64,000 nt of DNA from Streptomyces malachitofuscus (GTDB lineage: Bacteria; Actinomycetota; Actinomycetes; Streptomycetales; Streptomycetaceae). Position numbers and translations under genes: made by a program. The stretch lies in contig NZ_BMUF01000004.1 of the NCBI RefSeq assembly GCF_014650055.1, forward strand, positions 297,283-361,282, in the 5' to 3' direction. Position 1 is the first letter of the stretch; each line of letters begins with the position of its first letter. Below are positions 32,236 through 41,921 of this stretch, piece after piece. Under the pieces are notes generated by a model. That model saw only the letters and a list, made by a program, of their open reading frames with translations, was not told the DNA's origin and ran no database searches.

Positions 32236-34308
32236 TCAGCTCCTGCGGTTGCCGCCCGTGAGGGCCTTGCCGGCGGGGATGCGGATCTCGTAGCCGCCGT
32301 CCAGGGCGGCGGTGCCGCCGGCGGGCAGTTCGACCCGCCACAGACGCGTGCCCGGCGCATGGCGCTCCGGACCCTCGTCGTCGTCCTCGGGTGCCACCCA
32401 GTCGGCCCGCTCCTCGATGCGGACGTCCGCCTCGGAGGTGACGGGCACGCGTTCGCGCACCTCGACGCAGACCGGCACGGCGAGCCGGTTGGCCAGTTCC
32501 ACGTGCACACGGTGGTCGAGCACGGTGACGTTGTTGCGCAGACCGGCGGTCGACTCGTGCAGGTTCGTGCGGCGGGTGACCCCGATCGCCTCGGCCGGAC
32601 CGAGGCCCACCCGGCACACTCCGCCCGGCGCGAGGGTCGGCAGGGAGGCGGTCAGCAGGTACTCCCCGTCCACGGAGACCTCCACCGGACCGGCCAGCAG
32701 GGCCTGGCCGGTCGCGTTGGACAGCACCAGGGTCGTGTAGACGGTCCGTTCCACGGACGGCACGCAGATGTACGAGGTGCGCAGACCCACCGGCACCTCA
32801 CCGACGGTGACGCTGTGCCAGGTACCGTCCGAAGGGATGTCGGCGGGCGCGGCGGCATCGAAGCGGTGGTCGAAGGAGCCCGCGGACTCGCGCGGGCGCA
32901 CGGTGTGTCCGGGGAGCGGCAGGGCGGCCACCGTCTCGGCGCGCCGTCGGTACTCGGCGGTCACCGGGTCGAAGCCGGCGCCGGGGAACAGCCGTCCCCT
33001 GCGGCCTTGCGGGTCGTCCGGGCCGCACAGGACGAGTGCGCTGTAGTCCAGCTCCGCGACGTCGGGCTGCGGAGGCCCCGCCACGGGAGCCGGTGGTGCG
33101 GCCGCGGGCGGAGCCGCCGACATCGCGGGCGGCGGGGCCGCCCCGGGGGCCGCGGGAGCCATGGCGGGGGCCGCTGCGGGCCTGGCGCCGGTGCGCGGCA
33201 TGCCGCCGGGCCGGGGCCGGGAGCGTGCCACGGTGTCTCCGGCACCACTGCCGAACGCCTGAGGGAGGTGCCCCTCCGCGTCACCGGGGAACGGCGGCCC
33301 GCCGTAGCCCCCCGGAGCGGGCGGAGGCGGTGCGACGGGAGCGGCCCCGACCATCGCGGGCACGGCCTCCGGGCCGGGCCGCGGACCCGCGGCGTCGTAA
33401 CCGGCGAAGAGATCGGTCAGACCCGCCGGGTGCTCCCGCCAGCCGGGCGAGGCGGGCGCCGGCTGACTGCGTCCGATCCGAACGGAGCGGAGCCGGGGCA
33501 GGTCGGTGCGACGGCGCAGGTCGGCGGTGGCCAGGGCGATGCGCACCCCGGTCCAGTCCTCGCCCGTGCGCTGGGCGACCGAGGCCCGCAGCAACAGGCG
33601 CCCGTTCTCCTCGCCCTGACGGTGGGTGAGACGGTAGGTCGGCACCCACACGGCGCCGGGTACCCCGTACTCCACCTCCACCTCCACCTCCGTCTCCGCA
33701 TCACCCGCACCGTCGAGCGTCAGGACCGCGCAGAACGAGGCGGCCACGTGCGCCGACGGTGCGTCGGTGGAGGCACGGGAGAGCTTGTCCACCGCGACGG
33801 AGAGATCGTGCTCGGCCCGGCGGAGCTCCTCCTCCAGTTCGCGGAGCCTGCCGTGCAGACCGGTCAGGCGTTCGTCGACAAAGGCGGAGAGGTTCAGCCA
33901 TGCGTCGGCCGGTGTGCGGCGATGCGGGTCGTCCTTCCTGCGGGCAGGCGGCACCGGACGCAGCGCGCCGACCTCCTCGACCAGGGTCAGCTGCCGGTCC
34001 CGGCGGCCCCGCGCCGCCGCGCACACGTCACGCAGACGCTCCACTTCGCGCAGCAACTCGCCCGCCCGGTCCGCGTCGTGGGGTTCGGCCTCGACCTCCA
34101 CCCGTGCCTCGGTGACGCGCGTCCCCGAGGCGGCGACCACACGGGCCCGCAGCGAGTCGGGGTCCAGCGAACGGGGCAGACCCGTCACCCGCACCTGTCC
34201 GCCCGTCGGCACGGTGCCCCGGGCCAGGCGGCGGCAGAGCGCGCCCTGTGCGTACACCACCACCGAATCGAGAACCGACGCCCACCTCGGAGCCGCCTCA
34301 GCCGTCAT
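32236..34308 (-). CDS. DUF4139 domain protein, first of a pair
   Basis: 690 residues. Same plan as the downstream paralogue: coiled coil (about 80-180), 'GAVWVPTYRLTHRQ', 'RTGEDWTGVRIALAT', then a long Pro/Ala/Gly-rich low-complexity insert (about 295-430) not present in the partner, then the second DUF4139 half with 'TTLVLSNATGQALLAGPVEVSVDG'. ATG at 34308 has a G6 run upstream. The tandem duplication with one expanded linker suggests a hetero-oligomer. Confidence 0.78.
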   Translation of the reverse strand: MTAEAAPRWASVLDSVVVYAQGALCRRLARGTVPTGGQVRVTGLPRSLDPDSLRARVVAASGTRVTEARVEVEAEPHDADRAGELLREVERLRDVCAAARGRRDRQLTLVEEVGALRPVPPARRKDDPHRRTPADAWLNLSAFVDERLTGLHGRLRELEEELRRAEHDLSVAVDKLSRASTDAPSAHVAASFCAVLTLDGAGDAETEVEVEVEYGVPGAVWVPTYRLTHRQGEENGRLLLRASVAQRTGEDWTGVRIALATADLRRRTDLPRLRSVRIGRSQPAPASPGWREHPAGLTDLFAGYDAAGPRPGPEAVPAMVGAAPVAPPPPAPGGYGGPPFPGDAEGHLPQAFGSGAGDTVARSRPRPGGMPRTGARPAAAPAMAPAAPGAAPPPAMSAAPPAAAPPAPVAGPPQPDVAELDYSALVLCGPDDPQGRRGRLFPGAGFDPVTAEYRRRAETVAALPLPGHTVRPRESAGSFDHRFDAAAPADIPSDGTWHSVTVGEVPVGLRTSYICVPSVERTVYTTLVLSNATGQALLAGPVEVSVDGEYLLTASLPTLAPGGVCRVGLGPAEAIGVTRRTNLHESTAGLRNNVTVLDHRVHVELANRLAVPVCVEVRERVPVTSEADVRIEERADWVAPEDDDEGPERHAPGTRLWRVELPAGGTAALDGGYEIRIPAGKALTGGNRRS

Positions 34309-34416
34309 GTGCCCCCCAGGTCCGCGGTGCCCGTGCCGAGGGCAGCCTACGCCGTGCCGTACCGCCTCAGGCGTCGTAGTAGCCTCTCCGGCGGACATCA
34401 AGAGGGTGGGCGGCAC

Positions 34417-35346
34417 ATGCGTACAGCGGTTGTCGGAGCCGGTGGGGTCGGTGGCTACTTCGGGGCGCGTCTCGCCGCGGCGGGTCACGAGGTCACGTTC
34501 GTGGCGCGGGGCCGCCACCTGGAGGCCGCGCGCAGCGAGGGCCTGCTCGTCCGCAGCCCGCTGGGCGACGTACGCACCTCACCCGACTCGTTCGTCGACA
34601 GCGTCGCCCGGCTCGGTCCCGTGGACCTGGTCCTCGTCGCCGTGAAGCTCTGGGACACCGAAGACGTCGCCCGACAGCTGGCCTCCTCGAACGTGGGGAA
34701 GGCCGCGGTGCTGTCGCTGCAGAACGGCGTGCACAAGGACACCGTCCTCCGCCGTCATCTGCCCGACGACTCGGTCCTCGGGGGAGCCTGCTTCATCTCC
34801 GCCTTCATCGAGGAACCCGGCGTCGTCCGGCACAACGGCACCTTGCAGAGAATGGTCTTCGGCGCACGCCACCCGAGCCAGGAACCCGTCGTCGCCGACC
34901 TCCTGGCCGCCTGCCGTGAAGCGGGCATCGACGCGGAGACGAGCACCTCGATCGACAAGGTGATCTGGGAGAAGTTCGTCTTCCTCGTCGGTCTGTCGGC
35001 CACCACGACGGCCATCCGCCGGCCCGTGGGAGTCGTCCGGTCCCACGAGCGTTCCCGGGCACTGCTGCGCGAGGTCATGGAGGAGACCGTGGCGGTCGCG
35101 CAGGCCTCGGGCGTCCCCCTGGACGACACGTTCGCCGAACGTCAGCTGGCCTTCTGCGACACGTTGCCCGCGGACATGACGTCCTCCATGCACAACGACC
35201 TGGAGCACGGCAACCGTCTCGAGCTGCCCTGGCTCAGCGGGGGAGTGGCCGACCTCGCCGCCCGGCTGGACGTCCCCGCCCCGCGCAACCGGACGGTGGC
35301 CGACATCCTCGCCCCGTACGTGCTCGGAGATCCGTCAGGGGCATGA
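34417..35346 (+). CDS. 2-dehydropantoate 2-reductase family protein
   Basis: 309 residues. N-terminal NADP motif VVGAGGVGGYFGARLA, 'VKLWDTE' and conserved 'SLQNGV', C-terminal helical domain with 'IDKVIWEKFVF' where the Lys is catalytic in ApbA/PanE. PanE reduces ketopantoate in pantothenate synthesis; several paralogues occur in Streptomyces, so this may act on another 2-keto acid. ATG at 34417 follows AGAGGGTGGG. Divergent from the DUF4139 operon. Confidence 0.83.
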   Translation: MRTAVVGAGGVGGYFGARLAAAGHEVTFVARGRHLEAARSEGLLVRSPLGDVRTSPDSFVDSVARLGPVDLVLVAVKLWDTEDVARQLASSNVGKAAVLSLQNGVHKDTVLRRHLPDDSVLGGACFISAFIEEPGVVRHNGTLQRMVFGARHPSQEPVVADLLAACREAGIDAETSTSIDKVIWEKFVFLVGLSATTTAIRRPVGVVRSHERSRALLREVMEETVAVAQASGVPLDDTFAERQLAFCDTLPADMTSSMHNDLEHGNRLELPWLSGGVADLAARLDVPAPRNRTVADILAPYVLGDPSGA

Positions 35347-35363
35347 CGCGGCGGTGCGACCGT

Positions 35364-36401
35364 TCACCGTTCGCCGTCCCCCCGGATCAGGCACCAGTAG
35401 CCACCGTGGTGCCCGATGCCGATGCGGTCGTCCCGTGGCACCAGCGCGGGGTCCGGGCGGCCCACGGCCGCCATGGAGCAGGCGGCGTCGCCAACCTTTC
35501 CGGCCATGGCCATCCGCCGGGCGGCGGCCACCGCTGCCGACGAGGTGTACCAGGTGGTGGTCACCGTCCTGTCCGGGCCGGTCGTCGGTGCGTGGGTCGG
35601 GTGCTTCCGGTGGGGGGACGCCGGTACGGACGTTCCAGGCGGCTTCGACGCCGGGGATGCCGGAGTGAGTGCCGCCGTCGGCGTGGCGGACGGCGGGAGC
35701 GTCGCCCTAGGCGCGGCCGACGTCGGGGTGGGGGGAAGGGCGGACGACGGCGGTACGGGCGTCGAGGGCCCTGGACGCTTCGTCGGCGTCCGCGTCGGCC
35801 TGGGACGCGCGGGCGAGCCGGAGGGTTTGGGGGTCGCGGGACGTGCCGAGGGCTTGGGCCCGGGGGGCCGCGCCGGCGCGGGCGTCGAGGTGGTTCGCGT
35901 TCGAGGGGTGCGCGCGGCCGGGCCGTCCGTCGCGGGCGCGCGGGACCCCGGCTCCCGGCCGGGCCGTGCGGAGCCGGTGGCCGGCGTCTCATCGCGAACC
36001 CCCGGCCCGGTGGTCCGCCTCTCGCCCGGAACGCCCGGCTCGGTCGTCGGCCTCCGACCCGGCGCCGTCGGCCCGGTGGTGGTCCGCGGGCTCCGCTGTG
36101 CGGGTCCGGTCGTGGGTTCCCCGCTCGGCCGGGCCGACTGACGGGGGCGGGACGTCGCCGCCGGGGACCGTGTGCGCGTGGGCGTTCCGCGGGCGGTGCC
36201 GGACGGCTCCGTCTCGAACGTCCAGGACGGCAGCGGGTTGAGGGTGGGAAGGGACAGATCGGTCGAGGCCGAGGGCGTGGGGGTGGGATCGCCGCCGTCC
36301 TGCGCCACCAACGCCCACACGCCGACGCCCCCGAGGACGAGCAGGGCGGCGCCGCCCGCGATCCACGGGGCACGTCGGGGCGGGCGTCGGTGACGGTTCA
36401 T
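35364..36401 (-). CDS. Membrane-anchored Pro/Thr-rich protein
   Basis: 345 residues. Basic N-terminus and one membrane helix (about 12-34), then about 240 residues almost entirely Pro, Thr, Ser, Arg and Gly, and a short C-terminal domain (about 285-345) with two Cys, 'WYTSSAAVAAARRMAMAGKVGDAACSM' in part, ending 'HHGGYWCLIRGDG'. Those cysteines could pair outside the membrane. The long spacer would cross the cell wall. Function unknown. Confidence 0.65.
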   Translation of the reverse strand: MNRHRRPPRRAPWIAGGAALLVLGGVGVWALVAQDGGDPTPTPSASTDLSLPTLNPLPSWTFETEPSGTARGTPTRTRSPAATSRPRQSARPSGEPTTGPAQRSPRTTTGPTAPGRRPTTEPGVPGERRTTGPGVRDETPATGSARPGREPGSRAPATDGPAARTPRTRTTSTPAPARPPGPKPSARPATPKPSGSPARPRPTRTPTKRPGPSTPVPPSSALPPTPTSAAPRATLPPSATPTAALTPASPASKPPGTSVPASPHRKHPTHAPTTGPDRTVTTTWYTSSAAVAAARRMAMAGKVGDAACSMAAVGRPDPALVPRDDRIGIGHHGGYWCLIRGDGER

Positions 36402-36518
36402 GGTCCTACTGTCCTATGCGACCGGGCGGGGCGCCCGCCGCATCGGCTGGACGCCGTGCTTTCCGCCCGGCCGTACCGCCCGTCCGGGTGACGCGCCCGT
36501 TCCCGTGGCCGTCCTCGG

Positions 36519-36932
36519 TCAGTCGTTGACGTCCTTGTTGAAGTCATCGGCACATGCGTCACGTTCGCTCTGGGTGTCGGCGTGCCGCACGCAGTCGTCG
36601 AAGTCCTTGAACTCGTCCGAGTTGAGGATCGACGCGCCGATCGCGATGATCACCACGGACGCGGCCAGCCCCAGCCCGCCGAGTACCGCGCCGACGATCG
36701 ACATCTTGCCGTGCGGGGCCCGGCCTCCGCGTGCCTTGCGGGCGCCGATGATGCCGAAGACCAGAGCCAGGAGTCCGAGCAAGGCCCCGCCGATGACGGT
36801 CCAGAAGAGGATGACCGCCAGGATGCCGAGGACCAGCGCGGCGATCGCCAGTCCGTTGCCCCGTCTCACTCCCGTGTCATGATGTGTCTGCATGGCGTCC
36901 GTGCGCGCCGAGGGGTGTTCCGGGAAAGACAT
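36519..36932 (-). CDS. DUF4190-like membrane protein
   Basis: 137 residues with two membrane helices (about 30-60 and 78-100), a basic loop 'ARKARGG' between and an acidic Cys-bearing C-terminal tail ('CVRHADTQSERDAC'). DUF4190 proteins often sit in cell-envelope or secretion contexts, function unknown. ATG at 36932 gives a short polar leader; an internal ATG at 36893 would drop 13 residues, and neither start has a strong ribosome site. Confidence 0.65.
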   Translation of the reverse strand: MSFPEHPSARTDAMQTHHDTGVRRGNGLAIAALVLGILAVILFWTVIGGALLGLLALVFGIIGARKARGGRAPHGKMSIVGAVLGGLGLAASVVIIAIGASILNSDEFKDFDDCVRHADTQSERDACADDFNKDVND

Positions 36933-37068
36933 GTCATCACACTCATCTCTGCTTCGGTCCACATGAGTTGCCGTACGTGCCGATTGCCCCCATCCCGGCG
37001 GCGAATGCCTCCGGTCTCCCGTGCACCCGCATGTCGCGCGCGGTCCGGTCAAATGAGGTGAACGAGCA

Positions 37069-37467
37069 GTGTGGCCACGAGTCGACGGCATGCGTGCGAT
37101 GGAACTGGGCACCCCCGACGAGCTGCGCGTCGAGCTGAACTCCCTGGTCCTCGCCGGACGGAAGACGGCGACGACCGGCCTGCTCGCCGAGTACGTCGAG
37201 GAGACGGAAGGCCTCGAATTCGTCGGTGAGCGCCTGGCTCTGCTGGACAACGCGGGCGATGCCGTCGCCACTCTCGAGGTCACGGGCGTCGAGCAGACGT
37301 CGTTCATCGAGGTCCCGTGGGAGCATGCGGTCGCCGAAGGCGAGGGCGACGCTTCCATCGAGGCGTGGCGTGCCGGCCATCGCCGGTTCTGGGAGCGCGA
37401 GGGCACCCCGGTCGACGACGACACTCCCGTCGTCTGCATCGCCTTCCGTGTCGTGGAGCCTTCCTGA
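37069..37467 (+). CDS. ASCH domain protein
   Basis: 132 residues. The small beta-barrel ASCH domain, with 'LAGRKTATTGLLAEY', 'LLDNAGDAVATLEVTGVEQTSFIEV' and 'GHRRFWEREG'. ASCH domains are predicted to bind RNA; some remove N4-acylcytidine. The GTG at 37069 has GAGGTG 8 nt upstream; ATG at 37090 is possible. Ends 44 bp before a convergent hydrolase gene. Confidence 0.78.
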   Translation: MWPRVDGMRAMELGTPDELRVELNSLVLAGRKTATTGLLAEYVEETEGLEFVGERLALLDNAGDAVATLEVTGVEQTSFIEVPWEHAVAEGEGDASIEAWRAGHRRFWEREGTPVDDDTPVVCIAFRVVEPS

Positions 37468-37511
37468 CCCGCCGGCAGCCGCTCGGGCCACCGGACCCGA
37501 GTGGTCGCCGG

Positions 37512-38318
37512 TCAGGCGGCGGCGCCGCCGGCCCCGGCTGCCGACGCCCGTCGGACGGGCATCATGGTCTGTACGGCGTCCTTCTCCAGGTGATCGCGGA
37601 TCAACCGGTTGACCAGGTCCGGCTTCTCCAGGGGCGCCAGATGGGACGCTTCCGGGACGACGGCCAGCCGGCCGTCGGGAAGCGCGCAGTAGAGGGCGAT
37701 CGTGTGCTCGAGCGTGATCAAGTCGTCGTCGCCGACCAGGACGAGGGTGGGTGCCTGGATGCGGGACAGATCCTCGGTGGTGAGGGTCGGCTGGGTGCGC
37801 CACAGGTCGGCCGTCTTCGCCGCCACCACGGGCCAGTGGTCCGCTCCGTCAGGGGTGACGGCCTCGTACAGTTCGCGGAAGAACGCGAGATCCGGGCTCT
37901 CCGGTGTCATCGCGTCGACCATCGCCGGTTCGGCGAAGGACTCGGGTGAGGGGCGGAAGTTGGTCCCCATCACCACGACCTTGCGTACCAGGTCGGGCCG
38001 GGCCAGGGCGACGAGCAGCGCGACGATGCCGCCGTCGCTCCAGCCGAGCAGATGGGCCGGCCGGCCGACGACGGTCTCCATGAAGGCGACCGTGTCGTCG
38101 GCCATGTCCTGATAGGAGAGCGGTCCTGCGACGTCGGGGGTGTGTCCGTGGGCACGTCGCTCGGGCAGGAAGAGGTGGTGTGCCGCGGCGAGCGCGGCGC
38201 GCTGCGCGCCCCAGGTGTCGTTGGTGCAGAAGCCGCCGTGGAGCAGGACGAGCGGATCACCGCTCCCCTCGGTCTCGTACCACGTCCTGACGCCAGGAAG
38301 GTCCGCGTACTCGCCCAT
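37512..38318 (-). CDS. Alpha/beta hydrolase
   Basis: 268 residues. 'VLLHGGFCTNDTWGAQ' oxyanion region, nucleophile Ser94 in LLGWSDGG, acid in 'LVGDDDLI' near 195 and His in 'PEASHLAP' near 224. An esterase- or peroxidase-like enzyme with no clear substrate. Paralogous in style to the hydrolase at 6660-7481 but not near-identical. ATG at 38318 with AGGAGAGGG upstream. Confidence 0.8.
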   Translation of the reverse strand: MGEYADLPGVRTWYETEGSGDPLVLLHGGFCTNDTWGAQRAALAAAHHLFLPERRAHGHTPDVAGPLSYQDMADDTVAFMETVVGRPAHLLGWSDGGIVALLVALARPDLVRKVVVMGTNFRPSPESFAEPAMVDAMTPESPDLAFFRELYEAVTPDGADHWPVVAAKTADLWRTQPTLTTEDLSRIQAPTLVLVGDDDLITLEHTIALYCALPDGRLAVVPEASHLAPLEKPDLVNRLIRDHLEKDAVQTMMPVRRASAAGAGGAAA

Positions 38319-38465
38319 CGCCAGGCCCTCTCCTGACTGCTGCCGTTCCCGTTCCCGGCAGTCTCCGGCACGCCTCGCGGGGCCGCAACGCGGGGCGGGC
38401 GACGGGCCCGTCCACTGCTCCGCCTGGGCGCATCGGCCGTCGGCCGGTGGCGTCCCGTGCCGAGG

Positions 38466-38933
38466 TCAGCCGGCCTCTCCGGAGGAGGTGGGCCGGGCGG
38501 CGTACGGGCCGGACGGGGCGGGACTCGTCGCACCGCGGCGCAGCAGGCCCGGCAGGGACAGGGCGCCCGGGCCGAAGAACACCAGGAGGAGGAAACCCCA
38601 GCAGAACAGGGCCGGGGACAGGCCGCCGTTCTGCAGGGGGAAGAGGCCGTCCTTCTGATGTTCGGTGAAGTAGGCGAAGGCCATGGCGCCCGAGCTGAGG
38701 AACGCCGCACTGCGGGTGGCGACACCGAGGAGGATCAGGGCGCCGCAGGCGAGCTCGATCACCCCCGCGTACCAGAACGGCCAGTCCCCGGCGGGGGTGG
38801 CCTCCCGGTCGAGCACACCGAAGAGCGTGGCGGCGCCCTCGCTGGTGAACAGCACGCCGAGGACGATCCGGAACAGGCCCAGTACGAGGGGCTGGTGGCT
38901 GGCAAGCCGATCGCTCAGCCGTGCGGTGCTCAT
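38466..38933 (-). CDS. DoxX family membrane protein
   Basis: 155 residues, four membrane helices. 'LGLFRIVLGVLFTSEGAATLFG' and 'AGVIELACGALILLGVATRSAAF' are typical DoxX signatures. DoxX relatives form membrane redox complexes with SodA and SseA in mycobacteria; a link to thiol or quinone redox is only a family-level suggestion. No partner genes are adjacent. Confidence 0.82.
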   Translation of the reverse strand: MSTARLSDRLASHQPLVLGLFRIVLGVLFTSEGAATLFGVLDREATPAGDWPFWYAGVIELACGALILLGVATRSAAFLSSGAMAFAYFTEHQKDGLFPLQNGGLSPALFCWGFLLLVFFGPGALSLPGLLRRGATSPAPSGPYAARPTSSGEAG

Positions 38934-39081
38934 CGCTGCGTACTCCTTGCATGGGTGGGTGCGACGTGTTCGGGCGACGGGGGTGAGGGGCCGCCCGCTC
39001 TACTCTTACGTGCGCGGTCCGCCGAGGGTTCAGCCATCGGCCGTGCGGATTGCCTGGACCACGTGCCGCCCTTGCCGCATT

Positions 39082-39098
39082 ATGACGCTGTCATGACA
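39082..39098 (+). promoter_or_regulatory. Overlapping palindromes before GH5 gene
   Basis: ATGAC-GCT-GTCAT at 39082-39094 overlaps the perfect TGTCATGACA at 39089-39098, 30 bp before the GH5 start. It does not match the CebR box. A repressor site is likely but unassigned. Confidence 0.35.
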
Positions 39099-39128
39099 TC
39101 CCGTGCGATGACGACTGGGAAGGTGACC

Positions 39129-41069
39129 GTGCGCGGCTCCTTGGTCAGGACGGTTCTCGGCGCCCTCCTTCTCGTGGCGCCCTCGATGCCCGCTTCCGCG
39201 GCGGCGGCCCCCCAGGCACCCGCGGCCCGCACGGAGGTCGCCTCCGCCGACACCTGGACCGCCCCGCTCAGTACGCGGGGCCGCTGGATCGTGGACGCGG
39301 ACGGTGACCGGTTCAGACTCCGGTCCGGCAACTGGCACGGCGCCAGCGGCACATGGAACGGAAACGGCAGTGCGGAGGAGGACGTCAACCACCACGCCGG
39401 CGAGAACTCCCACCGGATACCGCTGGGCCTCGACCGCGCCCCCATGGCGGAGATCATCGCGGGGTTCCGGGAGATCGGGATCAACAGCATCCGGCTGCCC
39501 TTCTCCAACGAAATGATCCACGACACCCGCCCCGTCACGGACGAGGCCGTCGCGGCCAACCCCGCCCTCAGGGGCAGGACTCCGCTCGAGGTCTACGACG
39601 CCGTGATCCGCGAACTCACCGACGCCGGCCTCGCGGTCATCCTCAACAACCACACCAACACCACCCGTTGGTGCTGCGGAGTCGACGGCAACGAACGCTG
39701 GAACGCGAGCCGGTCCACGGAGCGGTGGGAGGAGGACTGGCTGTTCATGGCCCGCCGCTACCGGGACAACGACCGCGTCGTGGGCGCGGATCTCTACAAC
39801 GAGGTCCGCCGCTCCGTCTGGGACGACCCCAACTGGGGTCTCGGTGACAACCATGACTGGTTCACCGCCTCGCAGCGCGTCGGCGACCGCATCCTGACCG
39901 AGGCCAACCCAGACCTCCTCATCGTCGTCGAGGGCATCAACTGGACCGGCATCCCCGTCGACGGGTTCGCGCACGGCCGCCCCACCCTCGAGCCCGCCCG
40001 CCATCTCTCCCACACCCTCGTCGACTCCGGCAAGCTCGTCTACTCCGCCCACTTCTACGGCTACACCGGCCCCCATCACACCGGAGCCACCGGAATCGGC
40101 GAGACCACCGACCCCCGCTACCGGGACCTGTCACCCGGCGAGCTGATCGAGGTCCTGAACCGCCAGGCCTTCTTCGTCAGCGCCGAACAGGACCGGCATT
40201 TCACCGCACCCGTGTGGATCAGCGAGTTCGGCGTCGGAGGCCGGGAGGAGAACAGCGCCACCGACCGGGCCTGGTTCGAGAACTTCGTCGACCATCTGAT
40301 CCGCACCGACGCCGACTTCGCGTACTGGCCGCTCGTCGGCTGGCACGAGAACCGCCGGGGCAACGGCTGGGCGCTGCTGCACTGGGACGCGGCAGGCCGG
40401 CGCATGGGCATATACGACGGCGACGACTGGCGGGCCGGGGCGTGGACCCGGCTCATCGAGGCCACCGGCCGCTCCGGCCCCGTCGGCCGGGCGTCCGACT
40501 GGTCGATGCTCAGCCCCGACCACGCCGACTTCGTCGCCTCACGCCGTATGCGCGCGCTGCCCGACTGGGACCCCGGCGCCCGCAAGGCCGTATGCCCCGA
40601 CGGGCAGCGCCTGCTCGGCCTCAGCCACACGGGCAACCGTGGCCTGTGCTCCGACGTGACCGCCGGACCCCTCCGGGACCCGGCCGGCGGCCACCAGGTC
40701 GTCAAGGACGAGCGGCATGTCACGCCAGGCGGCGACTGGGCGTCCGGCTACACCAAGCTCCAGTGCCCCGCGGGCCACTTCCTCACCGGTTACAGCGTCC
40801 GCGGCGCCGCCGTCTCGGCCGCCCTGTGCGCGAAGGCCCCGGACGGCGCGCTCACCGGTACGAGCGGCCGCACGGTCTGGTTCGACCGGGGCGACAACCG
40901 GGGCGCGCGGCCCAACGGCGGCGACTTCGCGCACGGCCGCCACAAGGGCCAGTGCGCCGACGGCGAGTACGCCGCCGGCATCGCCTACACCGGCCGGTTC
41001 CTCTCCCCGCGCACCCCGGACGCCCTGTACTGCCGCACGCTCACCGTCGGCACGTCCGACGCGTCCTGA
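39129..41069 (+). CDS. Secreted GH5-type glycoside hydrolase with Cys-repeat tail
   Basis: 646 residues from GTG 39129 (GGGAAGG upstream); in-frame ATGs at 39093 and 39108 would extend it. Signal peptide about 1-28. Catalytic GH5 barrel to about 470: acid/base Glu225 in 'DLYNEVR' and nucleophile Glu366 in 'WISEFGVGG', so a beta-glucanase or related enzyme. Residues about 480-646 are three repeats, each beginning C-(P/A)-x-G and ending with a Cys, which I do not recognise; they could bind carbohydrate. Confidence 0.83.
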   Translation: MRGSLVRTVLGALLLVAPSMPASAAAAPQAPAARTEVASADTWTAPLSTRGRWIVDADGDRFRLRSGNWHGASGTWNGNGSAEEDVNHHAGENSHRIPLGLDRAPMAEIIAGFREIGINSIRLPFSNEMIHDTRPVTDEAVAANPALRGRTPLEVYDAVIRELTDAGLAVILNNHTNTTRWCCGVDGNERWNASRSTERWEEDWLFMARRYRDNDRVVGADLYNEVRRSVWDDPNWGLGDNHDWFTASQRVGDRILTEANPDLLIVVEGINWTGIPVDGFAHGRPTLEPARHLSHTLVDSGKLVYSAHFYGYTGPHHTGATGIGETTDPRYRDLSPGELIEVLNRQAFFVSAEQDRHFTAPVWISEFGVGGREENSATDRAWFENFVDHLIRTDADFAYWPLVGWHENRRGNGWALLHWDAAGRRMGIYDGDDWRAGAWTRLIEATGRSGPVGRASDWSMLSPDHADFVASRRMRALPDWDPGARKAVCPDGQRLLGLSHTGNRGLCSDVTAGPLRDPAGGHQVVKDERHVTPGGDWASGYTKLQCPAGHFLTGYSVRGAAVSAALCAKAPDGALTGTSGRTVWFDRGDNRGARPNGGDFAHGRHKGQCADGEYAAGIAYTGRFLSPRTPDALYCRTLTVGTSDAS

Positions 41070-41164
41070 CGGCTGCCCGGAAATCGGTCGCGTCGTGGGG
41101 TGATGAGCCGTTAGCTTCCGTGCGGTCGCAGTGACGGGCCGGACACGACGTCAAGGAGCCGGGC

Positions 41165-41884
41165 ATGGGGATCGAAGGAACGCGAACCGACCGGTTGGGC
41201 CTTCTGCTCGACCAGTTCGACCAGGCCCGGGAGATGGCCGAGGTCCGTCTGACCGGGCTGGGCGACGACGAGTACCGGTGGGAGCCGGTACCCGGCTGCT
41301 GGTCGATCCGGCGCCGGGCCGAGGCCGTGACGCCCAGGGCGTTCGGTCCGGGGGAGTGGGTGCTCGACAAGGGCGCCCCGGACATCCCGGCCAGTGAGTA
41401 CGCCGAGGTCGCCCGGCAGGCCGCCGACGGCATGAGCATCGCCAAGATCGCCGAGGACTGGAGTGTCGGCGTCGAGCGGGTCGAGGAGGTCCTCGCGCAC
41501 ATCGGTACTCCCGAGCCCGACACCTCACCCGTCACCACCATCGCCTGGCGGCTGGGCCACCTGCACTCCTGTTTCGCGGGTCAGTGGGAATGGACCTTCG
41601 GCGAACGGCGGAAGGAGCCGAACCTGCTGGTCGACTTCACCCCCTCCGCCGCCCTGGCACTCGAGCGGTTCTGGGCACTGATCGACCGCTGGCGCGACAG
41701 CGTCGGCTGCGTCACCGAGGAGCAGCTCGACACGGTCGGCTTCTCGCGCTACCCGTACAGCAACGACGCCGAGTACCCCTACGCCGCCGTACTGGCGGGG
41801 GCCAACCTCGAGTTCATCCACCACATGGCCGAAGTGGCGCTGCTGCGCGACCTGTGGCAGACCCGCCCCACCACGCTCCGGTAA
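41165..41884 (+). CDS. DinB-like superfamily protein
   Basis: 239 residues. Four-helix DinB/YfiT layout with metal-ligand histidines in 'WRLGHLHSCFAGQWEW' and 'LEFIHHMAEVALLRDLW'. DinB-fold enzymes are metal-dependent thiol transferases (mycothiol or bacillithiol) or cofactor-free homologues. A central stretch (about 70-115, 'MSIAKIAEDWSVGVERVEEVL') looks like an HTH-like insert. ATG follows AAGGAG. Confidence 0.78.
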   Translation: MGIEGTRTDRLGLLLDQFDQAREMAEVRLTGLGDDEYRWEPVPGCWSIRRRAEAVTPRAFGPGEWVLDKGAPDIPASEYAEVARQAADGMSIAKIAEDWSVGVERVEEVLAHIGTPEPDTSPVTTIAWRLGHLHSCFAGQWEWTFGERRKEPNLLVDFTPSAALALERFWALIDRWRDSVGCVTEEQLDTVGFSRYPYSNDAEYPYAAVLAGANLEFIHHMAEVALLRDLWQTRPTTLR

Positions 41885-41921
41885 GCGGGCCCGGCCGCAC
41901 GGGACGCCTCGCCCCGCCCGA

